NCBI RefSeq assembly: GCF_004124235.1
Contig: NZ_CP032487.1
Span: 1,240,001 to 1,304,000, forward strand
DNA: 64,000 nucleotides
DNA from: Yersinia hibernica
GTDB taxonomy: Bacteria > Pseudomonadota > Gammaproteobacteria > Enterobacterales > Enterobacteriaceae
Direction: 5' to 3'
In this document: positions 10,065-18,268 of the stretch, piece after piece
Layout: the number at the start of each line of letters is the position of its first letter
Position numbering within the stretch: the stretch's first letter is position 1
Position numbers and translations under genes: made by a program
Notes under the pieces: generated by a model
Seen by the model: the letters and a program-made list of their open reading frames with translations, nothing else
What the model was told of the DNA's origin: nothing
Database searches by the model: none

Positions 10065-10097
10065 TTTAACAATAATTGCCCCATTAATGCTGGCAAT
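10065..10097 (-). terminator. Possible weak terminator between hcr and poxB
   Basis: ATTGCC (10075-10080) and GGCAAT (10092-10097) form a short stem. Minus-strand TATTGTT follows. The stem is only six pairs, so read-through into poxB is likely. Confidence 0.35.
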
Positions 10098-10123
10098 CTG
10101 CATTTATGGGGCGGGGGGAAGCC

Positions 10124-11146
10124 TTAGGCCAACTGGACATCACCTTGTAGCTGACAACTGCACGCCAGAACATAACCTTGGGCCAGCTCTTCGGGCGTCA
10201 GGGTCATGGTGCTGGTGGTGGTGTATTCGCCGTGCAGAATGCGAGTCTTACAAGAGCCACAAACACCGGCGCGGCAAGCGGCCATCACCGGCACTTTGTG
10301 CTGTTCCAGGGCAAACAGCAGTGAAGTGCCGACCGGAACTTTCACCTTTTGCAGCGGATGGCTGATAGTCATCGTCAGCTCATTGCTCGTATCAATAGTA
10401 TCGGCCGAAGAGCGGAATTGCTCTTTCTGGAAATGGTCTGCCGCGACGCCATGTTGGCGACAATATTGCTCAGCCCAAGCCATATAAGGTGCCGGCCCGC
10501 AACTCATCACCCGGCGGTGCGCAATGTCCGGAGCCACCTGCTGCATTACCTGGTCATTAAGCCGCCCGGCAATAAATCCATCTGTCGCGCCGGACTCTGC
10601 CATCAAAGTCAGTTGCAATTGCTGTGGATAGCGCTGTAACAGCATGTGCCACTCATCGGCAAAAATGACATCGGCAGGTGAGCGGACATTATAAATAACG
10701 CGAATATCCGCGTGCGGACGTTGTGCCAGTAAATAGCGGCACATCGACATCACCGGCGTGACACCGCAGCCCGCTGCTAACATCAGGTAGTGATCATCAT
10801 CAAAATGGCTGCAGGTAAACTCGCCCTGAGCCTCTGATAGCCATAGATAATCCCCCACGTTGACTTGTTGAGTCAGCCATGGTGACCCCTGGCCATCGGC
10901 TAAGCAGCGCACAGTAAGTTGAATAAAGGGGCTGAGGCCGGGGGTCGAGGAAAGTGTATAAGCGCGCAGGGTTTCATCACTGTTACGGATGCTTACCAAT
11001 GCATATTGCCCTGGCAGATAAGGGTAAAAATCGTGATTAATTAAGCACAGGCTCCAGACATCCGGGGTTTCTTGCACCACGGCGTGGACTTGCATGCGGT
11101 TAGGGCAGAGGGAGGTTGGGCAATCAGTGGGAATAAAATCGGTCAT
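10124..11146 (-). CDS. hcr: NADH oxidoreductase Hcr, electron donor of hybrid-cluster protein
   Basis: This flavin and iron-sulfur reductase transfers electrons from NADH to Hcp, the nitric oxide reductase of nitrosative stress defence. The 340-residue protein has an FAD-binding module (LRAYTLSSTPG near residue 75), an NAD-binding module (LMLAAGCGVTPVMSM) and a C-terminal plant-type 2Fe-2S ferredoxin domain with CRAGVCGSCKT and the fourth cysteine in VLACSC. The ATG at 11146 has GAGG six bases upstream and replaces a GTG four codons earlier. It is about 18 residues longer than E. coli Hcr. It lies 107 bp after hcp with a hairpin between the two genes. Confidence 0.94.
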   Translation of the reverse strand: MTDFIPTDCPTSLCPNRMQVHAVVQETPDVWSLCLINHDFYPYLPGQYALVSIRNSDETLRAYTLSSTPGLSPFIQLTVRCLADGQGSPWLTQQVNVGDYLWLSEAQGEFTCSHFDDDHYLMLAAGCGVTPVMSMCRYLLAQRPHADIRVIYNVRSPADVIFADEWHMLLQRYPQQLQLTLMAESGATDGFIAGRLNDQVMQQVAPDIAHRRVMSCGPAPYMAWAEQYCRQHGVAADHFQKEQFRSSADTIDTSNELTMTISHPLQKVKVPVGTSLLFALEQHKVPVMAACRAGVCGSCKTRILHGEYTTTSTMTLTPEELAQGYVLACSCQLQGDVQLA

Positions 11147-11197
11147 CGGGGGCCTCACAACGAATCAGATAATGAGCAACAAAGCAGTCAAAAACCG

Positions 11198-11240
11198 TGA
11201 ATAAAAGCCCGGTCAGAGGCGAAAATACCTTAACCGGGCT
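11198..11240 (-). terminator. Intercistronic hairpin or partial terminator between hcp and hcr
   Basis: AGCCCGGT (11206-11213) pairs with ACCGGGCT (11233-11240) in a perfect 8-bp stem, followed on the minus strand by TTTATTC. It starts 13 bp after the hcp stop and could lower hcr expression relative to hcp. Confidence 0.6.
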
Positions 11241-11253
11241 GGCTGTTATTGGC

Positions 11254-12906
11254 TTAGTGACCCAAAATCGCGTTCATATCTTGTTCTACGGTGGTAATTG
11301 GCTGCATACCAAATTTCTCATACAAAATGGCCATCAAATTATCGGTCAGGAACCCCGGTGCAGTTGGGCCGGTATAAATATTTTTCACCCCCAATGACAG
11401 CAGTGTCAGGAGAATAACAATGGCTTTTTGTTCAAACCACGACAGCACCAAGCTGAGTGGTAGGTCATTGACTGTGCAGCCTAATTTTTCAGATAACTTA
11501 ACAGCCAGCATAATCGCGGAGTAAGCATCATTACATTGGCCGACATCCAGTAGGCGCGGTAGCCCCTCGAGAGTGCCGAAGTCCAGCTTATTGAAACGGT
11601 ATTTACCACAAGCTAAGGTCATAATGATGCAATCTTGCGGCACACTGCGGGCAAAATCGGTGAAATAGCTGCGTTCTGTGCGGCTACCATCACAGCCCCC
11701 GACCAAAAATACATGGCGCAGTTTTTTCGTGGCGACCAAATCAATCACTGTATCGGCGGCATTCAGTAAGGTTTGGCGACCAAAACCGACGGTAATCAGG
11801 TGCTCCAACTCATTGTAGGGGAACCCCGCCATGCCAAGGGCCTGCTCAATAACTGATGAAAAATCATCACCTTCCAGATGATTGACTCCCGGCCAGCCAA
11901 CAATGCTGCGAGTCCAAATGCGCTCACCGTAATTGCCCACATTCGGGTCAATAATACAGTTGGATGTCATCAAAATAGGGCCGGGGAACTTGGCAAATTC
12001 TGTCTGTTGATTCTGCCAACCACTGCCGTAGTTACCGACCAAATGTGGATAGCGTTTTAACTCTGGGTAGCCATGCGCGGGGAGCATTTCACCGTGGGTA
12101 TAAATATTGACCCCGGTTCCCTGAGTTTGCTCCAGCAGCATTTGCAAGTCTTTGAGATCATGGCCCGAAATCAAAATAGCTTTACCGGCCACAGGGCGCA
12201 CATTGACGGCGGTTGGCTGCGGATCGCCGTAGGCTTGAGTTTCGCCGCGGTCCAAAATCGCCATGACATTGAAGTTCATTTTGCCAATGCCCATGGCGTT
12301 ATTCAGTAAGGTATCAACATCCCGGGGCTGAGTGCCCAACCACGCCATATAGGCATGATATTGCGCATAAATTTGCTCATCAAACTGGCCGAGGACATGG
12401 GCATGCTCCATATAAGCCGCCGCCCCCTTCAGGCCATATAGACACAACATCCGCAGGCCGTGAATATCATCACCGACCTCGGTTTTGTCGCGATTTAGTG
12501 CAAATTGCTGGGCTTGTTGTTGCAGGGCAGGGATGTCGTCAGCCAGTAGTTGTAACTCGGCCAGCGGGTGATCCACGGCAATGGTGCTGTCAATCAAACG
12601 GCAGCGAATAGCCAATGATTGGCGCAATGAAATGGCTTCTTTGGCATAACCGACGATGCGGTCTGAGTCAAAGTTCACATTGGTCAGAGTTGAGAAAAAG
12701 GCTCTGGGTGCAAAGCTGTCAATCTGATGGTCCACAATGCCCAACTCGCGAGCAGTTAATGCCCAAGCTGAAAGTCCCTGTAATACGGCTACTAATAAGT
12801 CTTGCAAATCAGATGTTTCAGCGGTTTTCCCGCACATCCCCTGGGCATAAGAACAGCCGTTGCCGACAGGTGTTCGGATGGTTTGTTCACATTGCACACA
12901 GAACAT
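11254..12906 (-). CDS. hcp: Hybrid-cluster protein Hcp (nitric oxide reductase, hydroxylamine reductase)
   Basis: This cytoplasmic iron-sulfur-oxygen protein reduces nitric oxide to N2O at physiological levels, with hydroxylamine reduction as an older assigned activity. The 550-residue length equals that of E. coli Hcp. The N terminus [18 protein letters not shown] carries the C-x2-C-x11-C-x6-C pattern (C3, C6, C18, C25) of the proximal cluster. Hybrid-cluster ligands lie in regions such as [30 protein letters not shown] and CGKYRFNK. The ATG at 12906 gives the correct N terminus. NsrR-like and FNR-like sites upstream fit anaerobic, NO-induced expression. Confidence 0.97.
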   Translation of the reverse strand: MFCVQCEQTIRTPVGNGCSYAQGMCGKTAETSDLQDLLVAVLQGLSAWALTARELGIVDHQIDSFAPRAFFSTLTNVNFDSDRIVGYAKEAISLRQSLAIRCRLIDSTIAVDHPLAELQLLADDIPALQQQAQQFALNRDKTEVGDDIHGLRMLCLYGLKGAAAYMEHAHVLGQFDEQIYAQYHAYMAWLGTQPRDVDTLLNNAMGIGKMNFNVMAILDRGETQAYGDPQPTAVNVRPVAGKAILISGHDLKDLQMLLEQTQGTGVNIYTHGEMLPAHGYPELKRYPHLVGNYGSGWQNQQTEFAKFPGPILMTSNCIIDPNVGNYGERIWTRSIVGWPGVNHLEGDDFSSVIEQALGMAGFPYNELEHLITVGFGRQTLLNAADTVIDLVATKKLRHVFLVGGCDGSRTERSYFTDFARSVPQDCIIMTLACGKYRFNKLDFGTLEGLPRLLDVGQCNDAYSAIMLAVKLSEKLGCTVNDLPLSLVLSWFEQKAIVILLTLLSLGVKNIYTGPTAPGFLTDNLMAILYEKFGMQPITTVEQDMNAILGH

Positions 12907-12922
12907 AATTATTTTCCTTTTA

Positions 12923-12945
12923 AAGTTGCATTTGTAATGCGTGTT
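12923..12945. promoter_or_regulatory. NsrR-like operator 1 upstream of hcp
   Basis: The 11-1-11 inverted repeat has arms AAGTTGCATTT and TAATGCGTGTT. Compared with the enterobacterial NsrR motif (AAGATGCATTT, one base, then its complement) about 19 of 22 arm positions agree, allowing the usual degenerate positions. It ends 17 bp before the hcp start. Confidence 0.65.
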
Positions 12946-12974
12946 TAAAAGCATAGAGGTGCGCAAGAGGTTTA

Positions 12975-12997
12975 AAAAGGCTTTTTTAATGCAACTT
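12975..12997. promoter_or_regulatory. NsrR-like operator 2 upstream of hcp
   Basis: The arms AAAAGGCTTTT and TAATGCAACTT flank one T. The right arm reads AAGTTGCATTA on the other strand, almost the same as the left arm of operator 1. The left arm is weaker (8 of 11). The centres of the two sites are 52 bp apart. Confidence 0.5.
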
Positions 12998-13006
12998 TAA
13001 CTTGTC

Positions 13007-13020
13007 TTGATTTGGCGCAA
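13007..13020. promoter_or_regulatory. FNR-like site upstream of hcp
   Basis: TTGATTTGGCGCAA matches TTGAT-N4-ATCAA at eight of ten positions. It lies about 100 bp before hcp, upstream of both NsrR-like sites, where an activator would be expected. E. coli hcp-hcr is FNR-activated. Confidence 0.45.
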
Positions 13021-13064
13021 CTTTTGCTGCGAATGAGAATTTATTCACTATAGGGCTGGGGAGT

Positions 13065-13092
13065 GCGCAGTGAACGGAGCCGCTCACTGCGC
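13065..13092. terminator. Strong hairpin between lysO and hcp
   Basis: GCGCAGTGA (13065-13073) and TCACTGCGC (13084-13092) form a perfect 9-bp stem just after the lysO stop. No T-run follows on either strand. It may act as a 3' end or RNA-stabilising hairpin of the lysO transcript rather than a classical terminator. Confidence 0.45.
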
Positions 13093-13102
13093 GGGTAACA
13101 GA

Positions 13103-14002
13103 TTATGAGGAAAAGAAAGCAATCAACACCGGGGCGAGCAAGCTGAGTACAAAGCCGTGCACAATAGCCGCTGGCACCATTTCCAACCCGCCACTGCGCT
13201 GCAATACCGGCAAAGTGAAATCCATGGAGGTCGCGCCGCACAACCCCAGTGCCGTGGAACGACTGCTGCGCACCAGAGTCGGAATCAGCATGATGGCCAC
13301 TAATTCACGCGCCAAATCATTGAAGAATGCAGCACTCCCAATCACTGGGCCGAATGAATCAGTCAGTAAAATGCCTGATAATGAATACCAACCAAAACCA
13401 GAAGCCATTGCCAAGCCCGTTTTAATCGGTAACCCCATGAGTATCGCCGCGAGCATACCGCCCGCCAATGCACTTACTGCCACGACAAAAGCCACCATCG
13501 CGCCACGGCGGTTCAAGACAATCTGACGCAGTGTCATGCCACTGTTTCGCAGCTGAATCCCGACTAAAAATAGCAGGAAAATAAGCGCCAGTTCACTGCC
13601 TTTAGCCGCAAACTGCAACCATTCCCATTGGCTTAATCCCAGTAAGAAACCCACAATGACCACGCCGCATAATTTTAATGATTCCAATGCCATATGCAGT
13701 CGTGAGGGTAAAGTTTCTTGACGATGGGTATTCTTCCACGGGGTTTTACGTTCCAGCAAAAATAATGCCAGTAAGTTGGCGCAAAAAATACACAGGAAAA
13801 AGACCCCAGTATATTGGAAAATAAGCAGCAGGTTAGCGCTGAGGTTTTCCAGAAAGGCCAGGCTGATACCCATAAAGAATAAAATAACGTAGACCATCCA
13901 GCTTAATAAGCGGTTGACCGATTGAATTAATGTTTTGCGGCTAAGTGGGATCAGATAACCAATAATTAACGGCAAAAGAATGATCAGTAATCCTGAATAC
14001 AC
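13103..14002 (-). CDS. lysO: L-lysine exporter LysO (YbjE)
   Basis: This is an inner-membrane lysine efflux protein. The 299-residue protein is the same length as E. coli LysO, is strongly hydrophobic with about eight to ten membrane segments, and carries the family stretches SWMVYVILFFMGISLAFLEN, LFLVGIQLRNSGMT, ASGFGWYSLSGILLTDSFGP and STALGLCGATSMDFTLPVL. The start is a GTG at 14002 (reads MYSGLLIILLP), matching the E. coli N terminus. It is divergent from ybjD. The leader between a likely promoter near 14150 and the start can fold into a multi-helix structure (14047-14123), suggesting post-initiation control. Confidence 0.94.
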   Translation of the reverse strand: MYSGLLIILLPLIIGYLIPLSRKTLIQSVNRLLSWMVYVILFFMGISLAFLENLSANLLLIFQYTGVFFLCIFCANLLALFLLERKTPWKNTHRQETLPSRLHMALESLKLCGVVIVGFLLGLSQWEWLQFAAKGSELALIFLLFLVGIQLRNSGMTLRQIVLNRRGAMVAFVVAVSALAGGMLAAILMGLPIKTGLAMASGFGWYSLSGILLTDSFGPVIGSAAFFNDLARELVAIMLIPTLVRSSRSTALGLCGATSMDFTLPVLQRSGGLEMVPAAIVHGFVLSLLAPVLIAFFSS

Positions 14003-14320
14003 GAGTTATACCGTCCTATCCCCTTTTTCATTGGCTTCACGGCGTTGCAAGCGGCATTCACTCACCCGAATCAAAGTTTATCGGGATAATAAGTCTCATT
14101 AGAGGCTTATCCTGCGGGCTTGCTGTCGTGCCAATGGTTCTGGGTATTATTAGCAGATGAATAATGGGTTGTGGCGCAATAAACTATCTAAAATCAGGGA
14201 AAGAGTAAAGCAGCACCGGTGAGCGTGGTACTTGACCTGTAAGGTTTTTTTACCTGAGTTAATCAGTTAACTTTGTAATCTGATAGTATCGGTATGAATC
14301 AATTCGCACCGGAGGCGTAG
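14003..14320. other. Divergent intergenic region lysO-ybjD
   Basis: This 318-bp region holds the lysO promoter and structured leader on the minus strand, and the ybjD promoter and start region on the plus strand (CCGGAGGCG just before the ybjD ATG is its ribosome-binding site). Nothing else was recognised. Confidence 0.6.
14047..14123 (-). promoter_or_regulatory. Structured 5' leader candidate of lysO
   Basis: On the minus strand a closing helix GCAAGC/GCTTGC (14118-14123 with 14047-14052) encloses two hairpins. One pairs ATAAG with CTTAT (14106-14110 with 14089-14093), extended by CTC/GAG after a C-A mismatch, with tetraloop TAAT. The other pairs CCCGA with TCGGG (14081-14085 with 14065-14069) around an 11-nt loop. 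This is a three-way-junction layout about 45-120 nt upstream of the GTG. A TAATAAT element lies just upstream (near 14147-14153). It fits none of the riboswitch classes I can recall, including the lysine class. The fold is read by eye. Confidence 0.4.
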
Positions 14321-15985
14321 ATGTATCTTGAACGTGTAGATATAGTCGGTTTTCGCGGTATTAACCGTATTTCATTGAACCTTGACGATAATACAGTGCT
14401 GATCGGTGAGAATGCTTGGGGTAAATCCAGTTTATTAGACGCCCTTACGCTACTTTTATCCCCCGAACCTCAACTTTATCATTTCACCTCGCAGGATTTT
14501 TATTATCCGGCTGGGGATGAGAACGCTAAAGAACGCCATTTACAAATCATATTCACATTTTGTGAGAAAGATGTTGGCCATTGGCGCGCACCGCGTTATC
14601 GCCAGTTAGCGCCACTATGGATAAAAAATGACGATGGTTTACATCGTATTTATTACCGAATTGAGGGGGAATTAGCTGACGACGGTACTGTTTGTACTTG
14701 GCGCACTTTCCTCGATTTGGAGGGTTGCCCGCTAGAATTGCACGATATTGAAAAGCTGGCGCGTGGAGTTATTCGAATTCATCCAGTATTACGCCTGCGA
14801 GATGCGCGTTTCATCCGCCGGCTGCGTAGCACTGCTGCTGAGGGCCGTAATCAACCGGATAAAGCGGCCTTGAATCAGCAATTAGATCAATTAAGCCGTG
14901 AGCTGGTCCGTAATCCACAGAAACTGACTAATTCCGAACTACGCCAGGGTTTGGAAGCTATGAGACAATTATTAGAACATTATTTTGCCGAGCAGGGTTC
15001 GCAGTCAGCAAATTTGCGTAGCCACCGCTATCGCCCACAACCGGAACGAGAAGCTTGGCTGGCCCTTGATAGCATCAACCGTATGGTGGCCGAACCAAAC
15101 AGCCGCAGTATGAGATTGATTCTCCTAGGGATGTTTTCAACATTGCTGCAAGCAAAAGGGCCATTGAGTCTTGATCCCCATGCCCGCCCATTGCTGTTGG
15201 TGGAAGACCCAGAAACCCGTTTGCACCCGATTATGTTGTCCGTCGCTTGGGGGTTGCTCAGCCAACTGCCTCTGCAACGCATCACCACCACCAATTCCGG
15301 TGAATTGATTTCCTTAGTGCCGGTAGAGAGCATTTGCCGATTGGTGCGCGAATCGTCCAGGGTTGCCACCTACCGCATTGGCCCGCGTGGTATGAGCTCG
15401 GAAGATAGCCGCCGCATCGCTTTTCATATTCGTTTCAACCGGCCTTCGGCTTTGTTTGCCCGCTGTTGGCTGCTGGTTGAGGGGGAAACCGAAATTTGGT
15501 TGCTGAATGAGCTTGCTCGCCAGTGTGGCTATCACTTTGAAGCGGAAGGGGTAAAAGTGATTGAATTTGCCCAAAGCGGCCTGCGCCCGTTACTGAAATT
15601 TGCTAACAGGATGGGGATACAATGGCATGTTTTGACCGATGGTGATGATGCGGGCAAAAAGTATGCCGCGACAGTACGTAATATGGCGGATGATGGCGGC
15701 TCTCACGAGCGGGATCGATTGACCATTTTGCCCGCTCCTGATATGGAGCATTTCTTATATCGCTCAGGTTTTGATGAGGTATATCATCGGGTCTCTGGGA
15801 TTCCAGCCAATGCCAAAATGCAGCCGCGCCGAGTTATTGAAAAAGCCATTCATCGTACCTCTAAACCAGACTTAGCTATTGAAGTGACTAACTATGCCAG
15901 GGAGCGGGGAGCTGAATTAGTCCCTTCTTTATTGAGAAAAATGTTTTCCCGCGTAGTCTGGTTGGCGCGAGGCCGCGCTGACTAG
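14321..15985 (+). CDS. ybjD: OLD-family ATP-dependent endonuclease-like protein YbjD
   Basis: This 554-residue protein combines an N-terminal ABC/SMC-type ATPase and a C-terminal TOPRIM domain, the architecture of the OLD (overcoming lysogenization defect) nucleases. Walker A is GENAWGKSSLLDAL (about residues 28-41), and LLLVEDPETRLHPIM is the Walker B and D-loop region near residue 290. TOPRIM acidic motifs are WLLVEGETEIWLL (about 384-396) and VLTDGDDAGKKY (about 438-449). Length matches E. coli YbjD (552). It is a stand-alone OLD protein with no GajB-like helicase partner next to it. Its substrate in enterobacteria is unknown; a defence role is possible but unproven. Confidence 0.9.
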   Translation: MYLERVDIVGFRGINRISLNLDDNTVLIGENAWGKSSLLDALTLLLSPEPQLYHFTSQDFYYPAGDENAKERHLQIIFTFCEKDVGHWRAPRYRQLAPLWIKNDDGLHRIYYRIEGELADDGTVCTWRTFLDLEGCPLELHDIEKLARGVIRIHPVLRLRDARFIRRLRSTAAEGRNQPDKAALNQQLDQLSRELVRNPQKLTNSELRQGLEAMRQLLEHYFAEQGSQSANLRSHRYRPQPEREAWLALDSINRMVAEPNSRSMRLILLGMFSTLLQAKGPLSLDPHARPLLLVEDPETRLHPIMLSVAWGLLSQLPLQRITTTNSGELISLVPVESICRLVRESSRVATYRIGPRGMSSEDSRRIAFHIRFNRPSALFARCWLLVEGETEIWLLNELARQCGYHFEAEGVKVIEFAQSGLRPLLKFANRMGIQWHVLTDGDDAGKKYAATVRNMADDGGSHERDRLTILPAPDMEHFLYRSGFDEVYHRVSGIPANAKMQPRRVIEKAIHRTSKPDLAIEVTNYARERGAELVPSLLRKMFSRVVWLARGRAD

Positions 15986-16012
15986 CGGGAGGAATATTCC
16001 GCGTGAATATGT

Positions 16013-16966
16013 TTAGTCGTGGATGAAATGCGCGGCTAAACCATTTTCAAGTTGCTCAAGTAATTGATAGCGGCGGCGGTATTCAGCGCGTTTTTTACTT
16101 GCAATATCTTCAATGGGCTTGCGCGCGATTTGAGCGGGCAAGTCAAAATAGCCTTCTGCGCATTGCTTCCCCCCCAGTGACTCCCAGAAAGAGTCATAAT
16201 CGGCGTGTAATTTATCTTTCTTTTTCGCTCGATAACGCCAGTTCTGATAAATATGTGTGGAATTACCCACGGCAATAATACGTTCGATACCCATTAGCCC
16301 TGCCAGATAACAGCTAGCTTCCAGCACTAATCGTTTGGGGAATAACCCATGGCAAGCTTTAGTGCAGGCCTGAATTTCACCGTGTGGCGTGCCATTATCT
16401 GCCCCTTGCAAGCCGCCAATAAACCATGTCTTCTGTTTTTGATAATAAGTCAGGCTAAAGGTGAGCAATGCCAAGGTATGTTGTTGCTCATTGGCCAGCA
16501 TCAGCGTAATTTCCCCCTCCTTATTGAGTTTTGGAATAACGCCCAAATAAAGAGAATACTTTTCCTCATTCTTGCCTGTTAATTCAGTGAGTTTATAAGG
16601 AGAATGATGTAAATAATTGCGGCGCAATGACTCTGGCATACACTGGTTTTCCAGCTGAAAATGGTCCTGTAGCACTGCCAGTTTTTGCCGATTATTTAGT
16701 GTGTTAGCCAAATAAGGCCGGTGTAGTTTACAGGGTAAATCCGGTTGTGCGCGCAGTATGCTATTGAGAAACGGTTGCTTCACCAATATACCCAGTAAGT
16801 TAAAGGTTAGTTTTGGGCTAATTAAAGCTCGGGCGAGAAATTTAAGCCGAAATTGGGATTCTTGCCATGAGCCGCCCAGCGCTTGATGACCTTTGAACAG
16901 CAATGCAATTAACCCCCAACGGTTAATATTATTAGGGATTAATACTGGGTTATTAATGTTATGCAT
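16013..16966 (-). CDS. ybjX: VirK/YbjX family protein (DUF535)
   Basis: This 317-residue protein of the DUF535 family is related to VirK of Shigella and Salmonella and to E. coli YbjX. Family signatures include YSLYLGVIPKLNKEGEITL, FIGGLQGADNG, KRLVLEASCYLAGLMGIERI and the C-terminal DYDSFWESLGG. The first in-frame ATG is at 16966; the longer frame starts at a TTG with an atypical N terminus. It converges with ybjD (27 bp apart) and diverges from macA. Homologues in Salmonella and E. coli are PhoP-regulated and linked to resistance to host peptides; a perfect PhoP box lies in the region shared with macA. The molecular function is unknown. Confidence 0.88.
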   Translation of the reverse strand: MHNINNPVLIPNNINRWGLIALLFKGHQALGGSWQESQFRLKFLARALISPKLTFNLLGILVKQPFLNSILRAQPDLPCKLHRPYLANTLNNRQKLAVLQDHFQLENQCMPESLRRNYLHHSPYKLTELTGKNEEKYSLYLGVIPKLNKEGEITLMLANEQQHTLALLTFSLTYYQKQKTWFIGGLQGADNGTPHGEIQACTKACHGLFPKRLVLEASCYLAGLMGIERIIAVGNSTHIYQNWRYRAKKKDKLHADYDSFWESLGGKQCAEGYFDLPAQIARKPIEDIASKKRAEYRRRYQLLEQLENGLAAHFIHD

Positions 16967-17066
16967 GATTAAGTCCGTTATATTAATGTGTTTCCAGTGC
17001 CATTGAAACAAATGGGAACTAAACAGACTCTCAATGCATCTTAGATTTCGCCTGTGGTCTGGCCGG

Positions 17067-17083
17067 TGTTTATATGTTGTTTA
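17067..17083 (+). promoter_or_regulatory. PhoP box between ybjX and macA
   Basis: TGTTTA-TATGT-TGTTTA fits the PhoP consensus (T/G)GTTTA-N5-(T/G)GTTTA at all twelve fixed positions. It reads in the macA direction. A TATGAC -10-like hexamer follows at 17094-17099, about the usual spacing for a PhoP-activated promoter, giving a leader of roughly 50 nt before macA. Confidence 0.65.
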
Positions 17084-17155
17084 GTTAAATACGTATGACC
17101 GGTGTTATTTTCAGCGGGTTGATAAATTTACAATTTAAGGAAGGTAATTGATTTG

Positions 17156-18268
17156 ATGCAGTTCAGTAGAAGTCAGCGCCGGTGGCTTATCGCAATTGCC
17201 GTCTTGATTATCGGCGGTTTTTTCGTGATAAGGCACCTTATGACGCCAACACCGGTTCAATTTCAGACGGTAAAAGTTGCTCACCGTGATCTGCAACAGA
17301 ACGTATTGGCAACCGGTAAACTCGATGCGGTACGCAAAGTTGATGTGGGCGCTCAGGTCAGCGGGCAGTTGAAGAAACTGTACGTGGAAATTGGTGATCA
17401 GGTTAAGCAAGGGCAATTGTTGGCCATGATCGACCCGCAACAGGCACAGAACCAAATTAAAGAAGTGGAAGCGACATTACAGGATTTAAATGCGCAGTTG
17501 GGGCAGGCGAAAGCTGAGCTGCAATTGGCGGCAGTCACTTTGCGCCGTCAGCAAGACTTGGCGAAATTACAAGCTGTATCGCGCCAAGACTTGGATCAGG
17601 CGAGCACGGCATTGGCGGTGAAAAAAGCGCAAGTTGAAACAATTAACGCGCAAATAAATAAAGCCAAAGCCAGTTTGGATACCGCTAACATTAATTTGGG
17701 TTACACCAAAATTTCCGCCCCGATGGCCGGAGATGTGGTGCAAATCACGACCTTACAAGGGCAAACCGTGATTGCTGCGCAGCAAGCGCCTAACATTTTG
17801 ACACTGGCCGATATGAGCACCATGCTGGTGAATGCACAGGTTTCTGAAGCCGACGTGATTCACTTAAAGCCGGGCATGAAAGCCTCGTTTACTGTATTGG
17901 GAGACCCCGGAAAGCACTTTGATGGTGTATTAAAAGACATCCAGCCAACCCCGGAAAAAGTCAATGACGCGATTTTCTATTCTGCGCGTTTTGAAGTACC
18001 GAACCCTGACCGGCTATTGCGCCTGCAAATGACTGCGCAAGTGTCTATTCAGTTGGCTAATGTTCCTCAGGCGATGGTTATCCCATTATCGGCATTAGGC
18101 GAGGAGCTGGGAACTCACCGCTATCAAGTTGCGGTGCTGAAAAACGGCAAAGAAGAAAAACGCGAAGTGACGATTGGCATCCGTAATAATGTTGATGCGC
18201 AGATTGTTTCTGGCTTGAATGTTGGTGAGGAAGTCATCGTTAGTCGCGGTGGCGCGGAGGAAGCATAA
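17156..18268 (+). CDS. macA: Macrolide efflux periplasmic adaptor MacA
   Basis: This is the membrane-fusion protein of the MacAB-TolC tripartite pump, which exports macrolides, enterotoxin or heme-type substrates. The 370-residue product has an N-terminal membrane anchor (about residues 9-26), a lipoyl/barrel-sandwich region ([20 protein letters not shown]), a coiled-coil hairpin (about residues 95-185) and the C-terminal beta-barrel and membrane-proximal domains. The ATG at 17156 directly follows an alternative TTG; GGAAGG lies about 11 bases before the ATG. Its stop codon shares one base with the macB start (TAATG), so the two are translationally coupled. Confidence 0.95.
   Translation: MQFSRSQRRWLIAIAVLIIGGFFVIRHLMTPTPVQFQTVKVAHRDLQQNVLATGKLDAVRKVDVGAQVSGQLKKLYVEIGDQVKQGQLLAMIDPQQAQNQIKEVEATLQDLNAQLGQAKAELQLAAVTLRRQQDLAKLQAVSRQDLDQASTALAVKKAQVETINAQINKAKASLDTANINLGYTKISAPMAGDVVQITTLQGQTVIAAQQAPNILTLADMSTMLVNAQVSEADVIHLKPGMKASFTVLGDPGKHFDGVLKDIQPTPEKVNDAIFYSARFEVPNPDRLLRLQMTAQVSIQLANVPQAMVIPLSALGEELGTHRYQVAVLKNGKEEKREVTIGIRNNVDAQIVSGLNVGEEVIVSRGGAEEA

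Noticed and set aside
14003..14150. Lysine riboswitch before lysO
   Set aside because: The leader is too short and lacks the five-helix core and conserved loops of the lysine class; only a smaller three-helix fold is possible.
14140..14175. ARG box before lysO
   Set aside because: Only one good half (ATTCA) is present and the partner half has little match, so an ArgR site could not be supported.
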